Assembly (NCBI GenBank): GCA_016165875.1
Contig: JABBOT010000016.1
Location: 7,312,598 to 7,376,597 of the forward strand
Direction of reading: 5' to 3'
Source: Acanthopleura granulata
Lineage: Eukaryota > Mollusca > Polyplacophora > Chitonida > Chitonidae
Length of the DNA stretch: 64,000 nucleotides
Within the stretch, counting starts at the first letter, position 1. Each line of letters starts with the position of its first letter. The position numbers and the translations under genes were made by a program. The notes beneath the pieces are model-generated. The model saw only the letters and a program-made list of their open reading frames with translations, did no database searches and was not told where the DNA came from. This document shows positions 39,722 to 51,287 of the stretch, in pieces.

Positions 39722-39821
39722 ATTGATGGTGGAAATGTTAAGTATTATTGGTGGCGGAAATGTTAAGTACTATTGGTGGCGGAAATGTTAAGTATCATTG
39801 GTGGCGGAAATGTTAAGTACT
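39722..39821. repeat. 25-bp minisatellite, 4 copies
   Basis: Unit 'attggtggcggaaatgttaa' + 'gtact', starts at 39,722, 39,747, 39,772 and 39,797. Confidence 0.97.
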
Positions 39822-39967
39822 ATCGTTCACTCTATGTTTGCAAATAGAGTGGTTTCAAATCCGGCCTTTAACAGCTGATTTGCAGAGCCATAACGCTCGT
39901 ACTGCCCTCTATTTCGTTTGCGGCCGTTCGATGAAAACCACTTGTCTTTCACCGTTTTGGTGGGGAT

Positions 39968-40465
39968 GTGAGTGAGTGAGTGCTTAGGGTTTAACGCCGT
40001 ACTTAACGGTTGTTCAGTCATATGACGACGAGGAATGGAATATTTCTAGTTCACAGCATGAGGCTCAAACCCACATCATGCCGTTCAAATATGTATGTAT
40101 GTATGCTTGGGTTTTATCCGTCGTACTCAACAATTTTTCAGATATGTAAAGTCGTGGAGTCCTTAGAGTGCACATATATATGCTGTGTCTCCTTGTGGCA
40201 GGTTGACTCCATGCCACCAAAATGCTTCCGTCACTGGAACATCATGTAGAATACACCAGACCTAACACTGCATCCAGTCACATTACACTGACACCGGGCC
40301 GACCAGTTCTGTTTCCATGCTCTAACCACTTAATGCTGAGCGCAAAAGAGGCAGCAACAAGTATCATTTCCAAAGACTTTGACATGACCTGACACGGGCA
40401 TGAGCCTAGATCTCCCAGCTTCGAGGTGGACGCTCCAACCACTAGACCAGCGAGGCAGTCTGCTG
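39968..40465 (-). repeat. Family-2 tRNA-derived SINE, copy 1
   Basis: The left end is 'gtgagtgagtgcttagggtt' and 'taacgccgtacttaac'; the right end read on the minus strand looks like a tRNA 5' half ('ctggtctagtggttggagcg') with a B-box-like region, so the element lies in minus orientation. It shares more than 300 bp with 57,216-57,726. Confidence 0.85.
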
Positions 40466-40524
40466 TCTACATCACATGCCGGAAGCTCTCAAGTTCCGTC
40501 AGCCATAAAACTGACCGTCATCGT

Positions 40525-40735
40525 GTATTTATTTGATTGGTGTTTTACGTTGTACTCAAGAATATTCCACTCATACGACGGCCGTCAGCGTTGTGGTGGG
40601 AGGAAAAGGACAGAGCCCGGTGGAAACGCTCGATCATCCGCAGGACAGACCTTCCCACGTACGGCCGGAGAAGAAGCCAGCATCAGTTGGACCTGAAACC
40701 ACAGCGCCGTCATCGTGAAAGTGAAAATTTGTGTC
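40525..40735 (-). repeat. Family-1 SINE, minus orientation
   Basis: 'tatttatttgattggtgttt', 'tactcaagaatattccactc', 'ggtgggaggaaaaggacaga', 'cagaccttcccacgtacggc'. It lies about 60 bp from the family-2 element. Confidence 0.95.
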
Positions 40736-40739
40736 GACG

Positions 40740-42640
40740 GCTTATGGTCACATGGGCCCATTTGCACGAAGCCCTCTTAGTGTTAATATCACGTAACTAC
40801 CATGGCTACCAGCACTGTAGGTATGGTAGCTTCGTGCTCGTAACGTTGTCTTTCATGTTCTTGACAGCTGTGAAGAGACTAACCACAAGCCAATGTTTAG
40901 GTACAACGTAGTTAAGACAGAAATAGCCTTTATTTTTTGCAGTATCTGTAGCACCACGTGAAACCACGAGTAAATTAAACGATCCTTCCCCGACCTCTTA
41001 GTGGGTTGGAGTGGCTACGAAGGACAGGTATGAAGGACTAAAGGAAGCTGGCACTTTTGTACGTGACCAATTATCGCACTCCCCTGCAACTACGTTATTG
41101 ATCTCTAATCGATTTTCATGTCCAGCGATATGTCACCACCTTCCCACGTCTTCGAGCGAAAGCAGATGTGGTGAAGCACTTCAGCACACTACAGCATTTT
41201 AAACCTCGCCGTGGATCCTTACCTCAGAGTGTATCGGTCTTGAATTTGGCATCTGATGAAGTTGGCAGGTTGCCAAAGATGTACGATAGCGAAGGCGTAT
41301 ACTCAATTCCAATGGATATACTCATTCCGACTTCTTGTACAGAATGTAAATTAACAAAAATCGTGAACACGCTAAAACTAATTGTTGACTGATTTTTCTT
41401 CAGTTTTTAGAACATTACGTCTGAACAGCACGAACTTTCCCAACACTTGTTTTGCATTTATTGTCATTACCACAATGTTCGGATTCTACGGTCATTATCA
41501 TGATGTATGGATTCAATGGACATTACCATGATGTGTAGATTCTGAACATCATTCACCAGTCACATGCTGAAGCATACGATGTCATGGCTTCTCACCTTAT
41601 GGACTGAATCATTGGTTTCCTGTTGAAGGGCAAGCATGGGCACGGGTTTATTTCCCTGTAGGAATGCTGAGGTCCATCAACGGCCTTCATTGCTTTTTGC
41701 AACGTTTGCTCCTTGGCTTGTTGATATTGTTGGAATTTGTTTTATTGAATAAGCGGGTACTATGCTGACATAACGTTTTAAGTCATTCACGACACCCTGG
41801 GGTGTCTCTTTGCCATCACCCATCTGTCTTTCGCGTGAAACGATTGGCTCATTAGACCTAGTTCATGACCCTTCACATCCAGACTCCCTCCTCAGGCTTT
41901 CGTCGCCTCTGAGAGATGATTCTAACATTTTCCATTCTCTAGTGTTCAGCTAATGCATCGCGAGGACAAAAAGTCTGTGGAATACACGATACGGAGAAAT
42001 CTCTACGTAATCTGCATTTTCTGTTCTCATCTGGACACGGAGTAGGGCCTGAAAGTGGATTCTGTTATCTTTTTATCTTTGGTGTAACTCTCATACGAAT
42101 CTGCGTAAAAACATGCCATTAAACCATAAATATGATATTGTCCGTAAATCCGGTTCTGCAACTTTTTACCAATGTATGGTGGCCGTCAAGTGGATGCCAG
42201 GATTCCATGGTGACGTTGTGAAAGTGATGTTTCATTGCACGAGTACTGGGTCTTTTCAAGAAGCTGTGTACAGTAGGTCTGTGATCAACCTTGCATGGTA
42301 GACCTACAAGGTTCCACTCATCGTGACAAACACTTCCTGGTCTAGTTAACCGTGTACGATTACCTACTCACACTTTGAATCGTTGCCGCGGAGCGATGTA
42401 TCGGACGTGGTTGTCGAACACAACAGAATTGCTGAAGGATTGCCGGCCTATATACGAGCTCAGAGCTGAGACAGAGGAACTTCGACGAAATTTGTACACG
42501 GACTTTATAGAGCTTGGAGAAAAAAATTAGCATGCGAAAAGGGCTCCAGAAACTAGCACTACAAAGCGGTCGTACCTTGGAGAGGTGTTAACTCACGCCC
42601 TTGTGTACTAAACTGTTGGTAAGTTTGTGTATTTGCAAGT
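40740..42640. other. Intergenic, nothing convincing
   Basis: Unique sequence with a weak ~30-bp imperfect repeat at about 41,455-41,560 ('cattaccatgatgt...gattc'). ORFs at 41,011-41,392 and 42,113-42,301 show no known domain. Confidence 0.5.
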
Positions 42641-42690
42641 GAGCCTGTGTGTGCGTGTGCGTGTGCGTGTGCGGGTGTGTGCGCGATACC
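42640..42690. repeat. GT/GC-rich microsatellite
   Basis: Irregular (gtgtgc)n, for example 'gtgtgcgtgtgcgtgtgc'; alternating purine-pyrimidine, so a possible Z-DNA former. Confidence 0.9.
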
Positions 42691-42714
42691 CTGACTGAAT
42701 GAGGGAGTTAAGGA

Positions 42715-42995
42715 TTTGCTCTCGCGGCAATTAATCCTCTTTTTACCTGTCTTTGAGATCCTGTGTTTAAATCCCGCTAGAACCAATGTGCAGCACAATG
42801 ACGCTTACACCGATGCGATCTCCCCAAATTCAGGTGTGGCGTCCGATGCGGCCGTACATTGATAGGTCCGCTAGCAACTTGCCGATGGCCTTTGGGTTTC
42901 CTCCGAGCAATAACACTTGCCACCGTCCTATAATTGGAATGATTTTGACTACACACGGCGTGAAACTCGAATCAAATAGGTAAATAAATAAATAA
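42715..42995 (+). repeat. Family-1 SINE, full length, old
   Basis: Diverged head ending 'tgtttaaatccc', 'gcggccgtacattgataggt', 'ggtttcctccgagcaataa', 'acggcgtgaaactcgaatca', (aaat)n tail. Confidence 0.85.
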
Positions 42996-42999
42996 ATCT

Positions 43000-43162
43000 A
43001 GCCAGTTTTCGCCGGTTTGGCTGCGTGGGAATGTCTGCCACAAACCTATGAATAGTCAGGGCTTTCTGTCCGCCAACTATGATGATGGCCGCCGTTGTAT
43101 AAGGGAAATATTCTTGAGCACGGCACAAAACACCAGTGGCATAAATAAAATAAATAAATAGC
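43000..43162 (+). repeat. Family-1 SINE, second copy in tandem
   Basis: Directly follows the previous SINE: 'gggaatgtctgccacaaacc', 'atgatgatggccgccgttgt', 'gaaatattcttgagcacggc', (aaat)n tail. Confidence 0.9.
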
Positions 43163-43164
43163 GT

Positions 43165-45285
43165 TTAATAAGTTATGAATGCTCCTGCCCAGCTCCCAAA
43201 GTCAATACACATTTCTAAGCTAGAATAATAATACTAATGGAGGTATCTTCGCGAACGCAAATTTCAAATTTCATCAATTAGATGCGTTCACGTCATCATT
43301 GTTATCACTGAAACCACGAAGACGACTATCAATCTGAAACTGTATAGACCAATTCTTTCCATACTTGCAAATGATCAGTGTTTTTAATGATTTCAGACGT
43401 TTGAATTAATACAAATTCCAATTACGAAGTGAACGACCAATTATAAATGTGACGTCCTAAAAAATGTTCATGTTAGACGCCAACCAAAAGTTTTATCGGC
43501 TATTATAATCACGTTTATGTCCCGGGAGATCTCAGAGGTGTCTTTCTTTTTCGCGCCAGTCCAGGTTATTCATGTTAAATTTATTCATGTTTAAATTATT
43601 CATTTATGCGTATATGTACAAACATACACACCCAGGTGAACACACGGATTGGTAAAGCATGCCAGTATATCTGACTGAAAATCTGTTCTAGACTGCACTT
43701 TATTGTCCTATGTTACTAGCCCTATGACACCTAATCCCCTTTTTCCCCTCATATTTTGGAAAATTGTTTTGGGCGGTGGAACAATATTCATTTTTCATTT
43801 TCATCATATCTGGCCAGATTTTATGATGTAATCTTATCCTATGTGACAGTTTCTTGCAAATAAATGAAACAATGAGTTCCGATGTGAGGGATGAGATGAC
43901 CCGTGGGCGTTGACAGGAAACAAGGGAACGAGTGAATCAATTATTAGATACAGAATGTTCAGTTCACAGATTGTTTCTCTTTTCAAGAAGTCATTTAGCT
44001 TCTAAGCCAGTTTCCTTGTGTCCACAAATAAAAATACCTGTGAATCAGACGTACTGCAGGTAAATAGGGGTAAAGTATAATTCATGTCAGGGAATTGAGT
44101 GGAAATTTTGGTGATCATTACTGTTTCATATATCCGTACGTAGGATAGGCCTGCTTGACCTGTTAGGGTTTGACGAGTCCAGCACCTGTACAACCTGAAC
44201 TAACTCCCGTGAGACAAGAATAACAAGCACTGACTATACGTATAGAGGGCTAAAACACCTTTCGGTTACCATGGTTACAACCAATTACTCCATTGGATTA
44301 ATTGGCGTGGAACGATGTTGTTAATTCAGTTACACCGCGCCATGTAGACGTGAATCCGGCTACAATGATAGAAAATGCGTTTATGTGCAGCCTATATGCG
44401 TGTCCCCAGTCAACAATAATATCCTGGGAGTCATGTGAATTGACTTCCACTTTCTCAACATCTGTGGAATCACCTCGTACACTGGATGGCTAAAAACATG
44501 TTTTCACGTAAGTTACTTGTTCTGAACGATGCTATATTTTTAACGGCGTGTGGGACGTGCGGTTCGTTTGTTGTAGGTTACAGAGTCCTCTGACAAACAC
44601 GTTTGTAAATCATGTTGTTGTGTAAAGTTTCTGAGTAAATGTTTTCGCCTGCAAGCCCTATAGAAGCTAGAAAGGTTCATTTACGACACAAAAACCTGCG
44701 AGAGTTCCGAGTTTTATGGAATGATTCGAGGCCTATAGGTATGATTTTCTATAAGATAATTACCTGCTATATAAGAATATATGCAGGTTTAATTCATGTT
44801 TAGGAAGTGTACCCTGCATATTTGGGCTTTTTGTTAGATTTTAAGATTTTTTGGTAATTTTGTGACATAACGTGTGAAATGGATTTTATAATTACTCATC
44901 AAACAGAATTTATTTCCGTGTCATTTATGACCGTTCTACAAAGTGTGCCCAGGGTAAGAATAGTAAATTGATTTTGACGAATGTGCAATCGATAATGTCC
45001 ATTTGGGTTCTCAGTGTGTAAAAATCAGGAACGTAGGTCTTTGTGTTACGTTTCAAGAAGACTTGTAAAACAATATATGTCGAATCTTCCAGTAAATCCC
45101 TATATAGAACCTATCAAGTAGCACTTTCAAAGTTTTGCTTTGTTAGTCTTTCGGCTAAAACCAACTGGTGTTCCAAATGAAGAAAGCGGTGAGGACAACC
45201 ATATATCACCCGCTTGTGGTGGAAGCGTTCATTCAACATGACATTCAACCCAATACATGCATAATACCTCGACCCTAACATTCTG
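43165..45285. other. Intergenic, nothing recognised
   Basis: Unique AT-rich sequence. A small 'ttattcatgtttaaa'-type direct repeat lies at about 43,567-43,605. Confidence 0.5.
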
Positions 45286-45289
45286 ATTT

Positions 45290-45548
45290 GTATTTATTTA
45301 TTTATTTGATCGATGTTTTACGCCGTACTCAAGAATATTTCATTCACACGACGGCCACCAGTATTATGGTGGATGGAAACCGGGCAGATCCAGGGGGAAA
45401 CCCATCCGCACGTTGTTGGCAGACCTTCCCAGGTACAACTGGAGAGGAAGCCAGCGTGAGCTTGGCTTGAAACCTCACAGCGATCGCATTTGCGAGAGGC
45501 TCCTGGATCGTTTGGCTGCACTAACGCGCTAACACCCCGCTCCCCCCG
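45290..45548 (-). repeat. Family-1 SINE, full length, minus orientation
   Basis: (ttta)n tail, 'gatcgatgttttacgccgta', 'ggcagaccttcccaggtaca', 'cagcgatcgcatttgcgaga', with the tRNA-like head at the right end. Confidence 0.95.
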
Positions 45549-45603
45549 CCACCTTCGCCACTGTGGCACCCTTGTGACGAGTAGGTTGAGGTCATGTTGT
45601 TTT

Positions 45604-45985
45604 TAGCTCCACTGGTCGAAGACCAGACGAGGTTATGTATTAGCAAATTGTCCAGCGTTCGTCCGTCCGTCTGTCTGTCTGGCGTCTGTTAACTTTTGAT
45701 TCAAAACGCTACTCCTCCTACAGTTTTTGTCCGATTTCAAGGATACTTAGTTCAAGTTTAGACGACTTCAAGATACATAATTCGTAGTATCGATATTCCA
45801 TTTCGGTGATCGTTTGTCCGTCTGTCTGTTCATGTCAACATTTCCTTTAAAACACCACTACTCTTACAGTTTTTGTACGATTTCAACGAAACTTGGTCAA
45901 AGTTTGGACTACAGCCAGGTACATAATTCGTAGTATCGATTTTCCATTGGTTGTCCGTAATTGACCCTTTAAGTTAAATAAATAT
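45604..45985. repeat. Mollusc-type 'agctccactgg' repeat, internally duplicated
   Basis: It begins 'ttttagctccactggtcgaa' with a (gtccgtctgtctg)-rich run. Two diverged arms (about 45,640-45,800 and 45,805-45,960) each carry 'tacagtttttgt.cgatttca', 'acataattcgtagtatcga' and a Thr-like 'gtccgtctgtctg' run. It resembles a dispersed non-coding element I know from molluscan genomes. Confidence 0.75.
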
Positions 45986-47690
45986 TACGTCACCTCTAAA
46001 TACTGCTTAAAATGATTAAACAAACACACAATTACAACCGCAGGATTACAAAACTGCCAGAGTTGTTTTCCTGTACCATGTTTTGGCTGGCCAGGCGGTG
46101 TCGGTTCTGGCAGCAGTAGATCACAGGCACAGTCTCTCCCTTATAGAGCCCTTATATCTGTTTATTTTCTTTACTTTACCTTTCACCATCGCTCCAGTGA
46201 ACATTGCTAGCCTGCAGATAAATGCCTAACATTTTTCAAAACACCCCTTTGAATGAAATGCTATGGTCATGTTGTCCTTGCTATAAATATTGGACAAAGG
46301 TCTCTTGAGTCGTACCACTTTCACCCAAGGAGTGTTTTTAATGCAGGCGTGCATTGTACCGACATGTAGCAGTCTTTATAGGTTCAAATCTAGTTAAATC
46401 CATCTAGTCTTTTCACTCTCTCTTTTTGAGGGGGGGGGGAGAAAGAGATTAAATTTATTTGCCACTGAAGACTAGTCCTAGCATTCTGGCGTTCTAATCC
46501 AGTCCATTTCATATCATTTCCTCACGGAAATTTGTCCCCACAGTTATTATTGTTCAACTTGACCTATTTTTGACGCCATGTTACCATGAATAGAATGTGT
46601 TGACATTTCATTTTCTCGAGTACGGTGTGCGCGATTGAGCTGAAATTTACAATGCAGATAGAACACTTTGGGGATAGTTAACCTTACAAAAATCGTTTTC
46701 ATATGTTGAAAATTGTGGAAATGCACTGATTACCAAAGTTGTCACGTGAAGAAAGTTTTTGAACTTAAATATTTTAACTGTTACCTGATGTAGTTTGATG
46801 TCCTGGTAAGAAATCTGATCTTATTTATTTCCTGCGATGTATACTTTTAACTCAAATTACGATCAAATTTCGAAAAAGTGCAGTTTTCCCTTTATTTGAA
46901 AGTGACAGAAAACCGTTACAGCTAATATGCTGAAAATTTCGGAGTGCGGAAAAACAGAAATTCCCACATATTTAGAGGTCACGTCATAGGAAACCGTTAC
47001 AGTTGTAAAGCTGAAAATCGCTGCGTGCAGTTTACCATGAGAAAGGAAATGATCCTTGCTACACTGTGTTCTTTATATCGTCTGTTATGGGCTATGAGCA
47101 AAGGATCAAAGCTGCATTGCTTCCACACTGTTGTTTAGTGGTAAGCCCATGGTATGTGATACCTGACAGTCATTGGTTCAAATCCAGTTCATTCTTCTTC
47201 GATCTTTTCAGTTTTTTTCTCTTTTTTATTACCATGAAGTTATCATGGGGCTACCAGATATGATAAATTGTAATAACTTTAACTCCGTCAACGTTGTTGG
47301 ATAACAGCTTTAAGTTTTGTAATAGACTCTGTGATAATTTTGTGCCAACCAGCAGAGCTATTGCCTCACCAGAGACTCTGGTTAGTATGCCTGGAGAACA
47401 GTCACGCCGTATGCACTGTAAATTTAAGTTTGAATGGAGCGCGATCTTGCACTCGATTGGTCAAGACGTGAAAGACAAACTAGCGTACATCACTTCTTCT
47501 GTCTCGTTTGCTTCCGCCTCCAGCTCTTGTAAAAACGCACAAATGCCTAAGAATCAAACTTCGACAATTGTTTTGCAAAATAGTGTAGTCCAACAAGCCA
47601 AAAACACCGAACGAAAAAACCCACAAAAAAAAAACAACAAAGTAGGTCAGCCAACAGAAAGAGAAGAACGTCTGTGTAAAAATTGCAGCT
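45986..47690. other. Intergenic; one tRNA-like SINE-head scrap
   Basis: At about 47,139-47,200 'gtttagtggtaagcccatgg' and 'cattggttcaaatccagttc' look like A- and B-boxes of a decayed SINE head. At 46,428-46,440 there is a G-run. An open frame at 47,294-47,833 has no known domain and runs into a minisatellite, so I do not call it a gene. Confidence 0.4.
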
Positions 47691-48165
47691 CTCGTCCCGA
47701 ACTAAATAGATTCTATTTTAACCCAAGTGGGCCCTTGTCACGACCCAAATTGACTTTTGTTCTGACCCAGACTATATCTTGTCCGAATCCAAAGCTAATT
47801 TTGTCCCGAAACAAATGGATTCCTCTCTCCTGATCCAAATAGGCCACTCTCCCGCCCCAAATCGATCCTCTTTCCTGATCCAAATGGGCTACTCTTCCAA
47901 CACAAATCGATTCCTCTCTAAATGAGCCGCTCTCCCGACAGAAATCGATTCCTCTCTCCTGATCCAAATGGGCCACTCTTATGACACAAATGGGTTCCTC
48001 TCTCCCGACACAGATGGGCCCCTTTACCGATCCAAATGGGCCACTCTCCTGACACAAAAGACTCTCTCTCTCCATCGACCCAAGTGGATTCCCCTCTCCC
48101 TACATAAATGAGGTCCTCTCCCGATCCAAATGGACCACTCTCCCGACACAAATGGGCTCCATTGC
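47690..48165. repeat. Degenerate 22-24 bp minisatellite
   Basis: About 19 imperfect units of 'ctctcccgacacaaatgggc' alternating with 'tcctgatccaaatgggccac'. Minus-strand open frames rich in CRESGPFGSG and QERG come from the repeat. Confidence 0.92.
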
Positions 48166-48232
48166 AATTTACTAGACGTCACTGCTCGACCAGAATGTCC
48201 CAGAACGTCATGTCTTCGTCAGATTTAATAAA

Positions 48233-48639
48233 CACTTCCTGACAAAGGTATTGTATCACATCCAACAAACACTTCCTAACAAAGGTATTGCATCACATCC
48301 AACAGACACTTCCTGACAAAGGTATTGTATCACATTCAACAAACACTTCCTGACAAAGGTATTGTGTCACATTCAACAAACACTTCCTAACAAAGGTATT
48401 GCATCACATCCAACAGACACTTCCTGACAAAGGTATTGTATCACATCCAACAAACACTTCCTAACAAAGGTATTGCATCACATCCAACAGACACTTCCCG
48501 ACAAAGGTATTGCATCACATCCAACAGACACTTCCCGACAAAGGTATTGCATCACATCCAACAGACACTTCCCGACAAAGGTATTGCATCACATCCAACA
48601 GACACTTCCCGACAAAGGTATTGTATCACATTCAACAAA
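48233..48639. repeat. 37-bp minisatellite, exactly 11 copies
   Basis: Unit 'cacttcctgacaaaggtatt' + 'gcatcacatccaacaga', 11 x 37 = 407 bp without indels. Because 37 is not a multiple of three, the same peptide (ASHPTDTSRQRYCITSNRH) appears in all three frames; these are not genes. Copies 5' of 48,480 differ at several sites, while the five central copies are nearly identical. Confidence 0.98.
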
Positions 48640-48654
48640 CACTTCCAGAAATCA

Positions 48655-51240
48655 ATCTATTTCTCAGTAAGGTAAAATCTGGTCGCCAAAAATAATACAG
48701 CAAATATTAGAATTACGTGGCACGGACACTTTCTCCTGTTCTTCCATTTGTGCTTTTTTTAGTGTGTCAGCAAAATAAACAAATGTCTAATGAAAAGTAG
48801 TGATCGATGTTATATACTCAAGCCCGTGTGCACCCGAAGTAAGTGACAGTCCATTAATTGCAAGAGTATTAATTATTTACACATTTATTCTTGCCCGCAG
48901 GCTGTGTTCCGGGATACTATACTAAAAAGTCTTATTTTTATGGTATATGTCAATCGTGTATACTCGTTTAATTATTAAAATTGTCTCCACTACCCACATT
49001 CACGACAAAAATGCCCCCTTCGTTCACACCCAGACACGGGGCATGACCCCTGTCCTACATCCACACAATTACATCAAACAATCAGCTCAACAATGTAAAA
49101 ATAAATATCAGACAATATCATTAGATGTTTTTCACAAAAGGCTTGCCGGTTGTTGAAGACCAGTTGTTCACCAACATAAAGTGTAGTGAAGGTAACTTTG
49201 TTATCATTTTTTGTCCTTTTTCTGTTGCAGAAAAACGATCCCTTTGTCTCCCAAATACCATTGTGACCTGGGGAATTTGACAGTAAAGACACGATACAAA
49301 AAGTAGAAACAGAATTAATGTAGATTATCGGACAATAACGGCGATAAATAAAAACAAATGGAATGCATTTATCACGATGTTTTTGTTGTGTTCCAGATGG
49401 AAAGAGTAAGTTCCCTCGATCTACGTTTCGATGCGGAACTATTGTATGATGCGGGACTGTTGTATGATACGAAACTGTTGCATGGTGCGGGATTTCTCTA
49501 CGTATTATATTGGATTTACGTCTTATGGCTCTGCCGTGGCGTTACACTACGTATCATTGTTTGTTTTAGACTGCCTTTGTCGTGTTTATGGTGTTTATTC
49601 GTGTTTATTTGCTTAGGCAGTGGATATGTTACGGATTAACAGGGCAATTTCCTTTGTGCACGAGGTGTTGATGGCTTCCATTTATAGCCACAATAACCGA
49701 ATCACAAGCGCCGGGCAAGAGTTATTAGAAGGTTTAAAATGCTTTTGTAATAGACGCCGGAATACATCCTGGTCATTGAGAAATGACATACCTGGTTACT
49801 GGACAAGCGTCATGGTTGTTTGGATTTGTCAAGAGCTGTATCTTTCCACGTGCTAAACGAACTAGGAATGGGCTCAGTCAGTGGCTAGAAATGCCACCTC
49901 ATTCGCTGGATTGCTTTATGCCACTGCATAGTCAAGGACGTGTTTCAAAAGTATGTATCTGAGAAATGCAAGGTGGGTTATCCCACCATGAACGATGAAC
50001 ACGAAAATCCATTAGTGTTATAGGCTACCATCTAAAGTAATTACAGAAATGTCAGTCTGACTCAATGACAGAAGTGGATATCAGAGAATTTTTGTCGAAA
50101 TCAGAAAATTGTTATTGCAAGGTCTTCAGCAAATGAGAGGCAGACAAATAGAACTGATCGATAACCAGCTAGTATTCATCTACAGGTACGATGTATTGAT
50201 TTCCAAGCAAACTGTTTTCGCGGTCGTCTCCGGCCAATGAGATTTGCATACCGCGCGTGGGAAAAAAAAAACCCTACCGCAACTCTGTAGTAATGAAATA
50301 ATTTTTTTTTCCCAGAGTCAGTTGTGTTGTTATGCACATACCACAGTTAGCCTCACTTCCAGCACTGCACCCACGCCACGTTGGTTCATAGAAACGAAGC
50401 GGCGCAATAGGACTGGATATCATCAGGCGATGCAGTAAACTGGGCTGTAGTACAAAACAGCTGGATGTACACGGTTTGGATGCAGATCAAGGGTTGTGTT
50501 ACTCATTACTTGCAATTTGACTTTAGCACAATCGCTGCACAGCTGGGAATACTGGTTGAATCTGGTGCGTGAAACCTCTGCTTTCTGTCGCTCGTGATTT
50601 CAAGCAGTTCAACTTTCACACCTAAAGTGATCACAATCAGTTCAACTCCACAGCTAACGTGATTTCAAGCAGTTCATCCTCACGGCTAACGGATTATTCA
50701 TCGTCAAGGACAAATCGTATGGTTTAGAGCTTGCGGTGGTATCCTGTATTCGAAATTAAAGGATTTCCCCATGCAATGACAAACTGATGAGAAACAAAAA
50801 ACAATTGTGGTGAAATCTTGCATTCGACTTCAAGTGCTATTCGATCAGATGTTCCCTTGTCCAAAAATAAAAAAGGGATCGTACCTTATTATTGCTCGAC
50901 CTCGTTTGTGGCCTTCGGAAAGGACAAGAACCTACTTCTAGTGAGTTTGCTGACGTTCCATTCTGTGAGGGGTGTAAAGAATTTCAATCAAAGCAAAAGA
51001 ACCCCACGGCGCCAGAGGCATTGCATCTATCTTGTTCTCATTAAAAGGTCCCGTGATTCTTAAAATAGTGTCATCTACTAGGATGAGAAACTCCGCGGTG
51101 GATTTTGCAGCCGTACAAACCTCTGCTGGGTGTAACTATCTGCATGGAACAGTCGTGGTAAGCACACTACAAAGCGTGGTTAGCCATTAGGTCAGATCGA
51201 CAGATAAACCTTAAGAGTCCGTCTGACAATTGACTTCCAC
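48655..51240. other. Intergenic upstream of the GPCR
   Basis: No gene recognised. It holds an 18-bp x 3 repeat (49,437-49,490, 'ctgttgtatgatgcggga' type) and a ~38-bp imperfect repeat with 'gtgatttcaagcagttca' (50,597-50,690). The 1 kb before 51,284 probably contains the GPCR 5' UTR and promoter, but I see no clear core element. Confidence 0.5.
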
Positions 51241-51263
51241 TGCTTGAACTTTCGTCTGCCAAA

Positions 51264-51287
51264 ATGAACCGTTTCTTGGGGACATGA
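51264..51287 (+). CDS. uORF (MNRFLGT-stop) overlapping the GPCR start
   Basis: Seven codons with A at -3 of its ATG. Its TGA (51,285-51,287) overlaps the receptor ATG (51,284-51,286) as ATGA. Ribosomes that translate it would have to reinitiate at the overlap or scan past it, so it may dampen receptor translation. Confidence 0.45.
   Translation: MNRFLGT

Noticed and set aside
47294..47833. 179-codon plus-strand ORF
   Set aside because: No known domain; its end is translated minisatellite, and the composition matches non-coding surroundings.
48436..48695. ORFs with HPTDTSRQRYCITSNRH repeats
   Set aside because: The 37-bp period gives the same peptide in all three frames, an artefact of the array.
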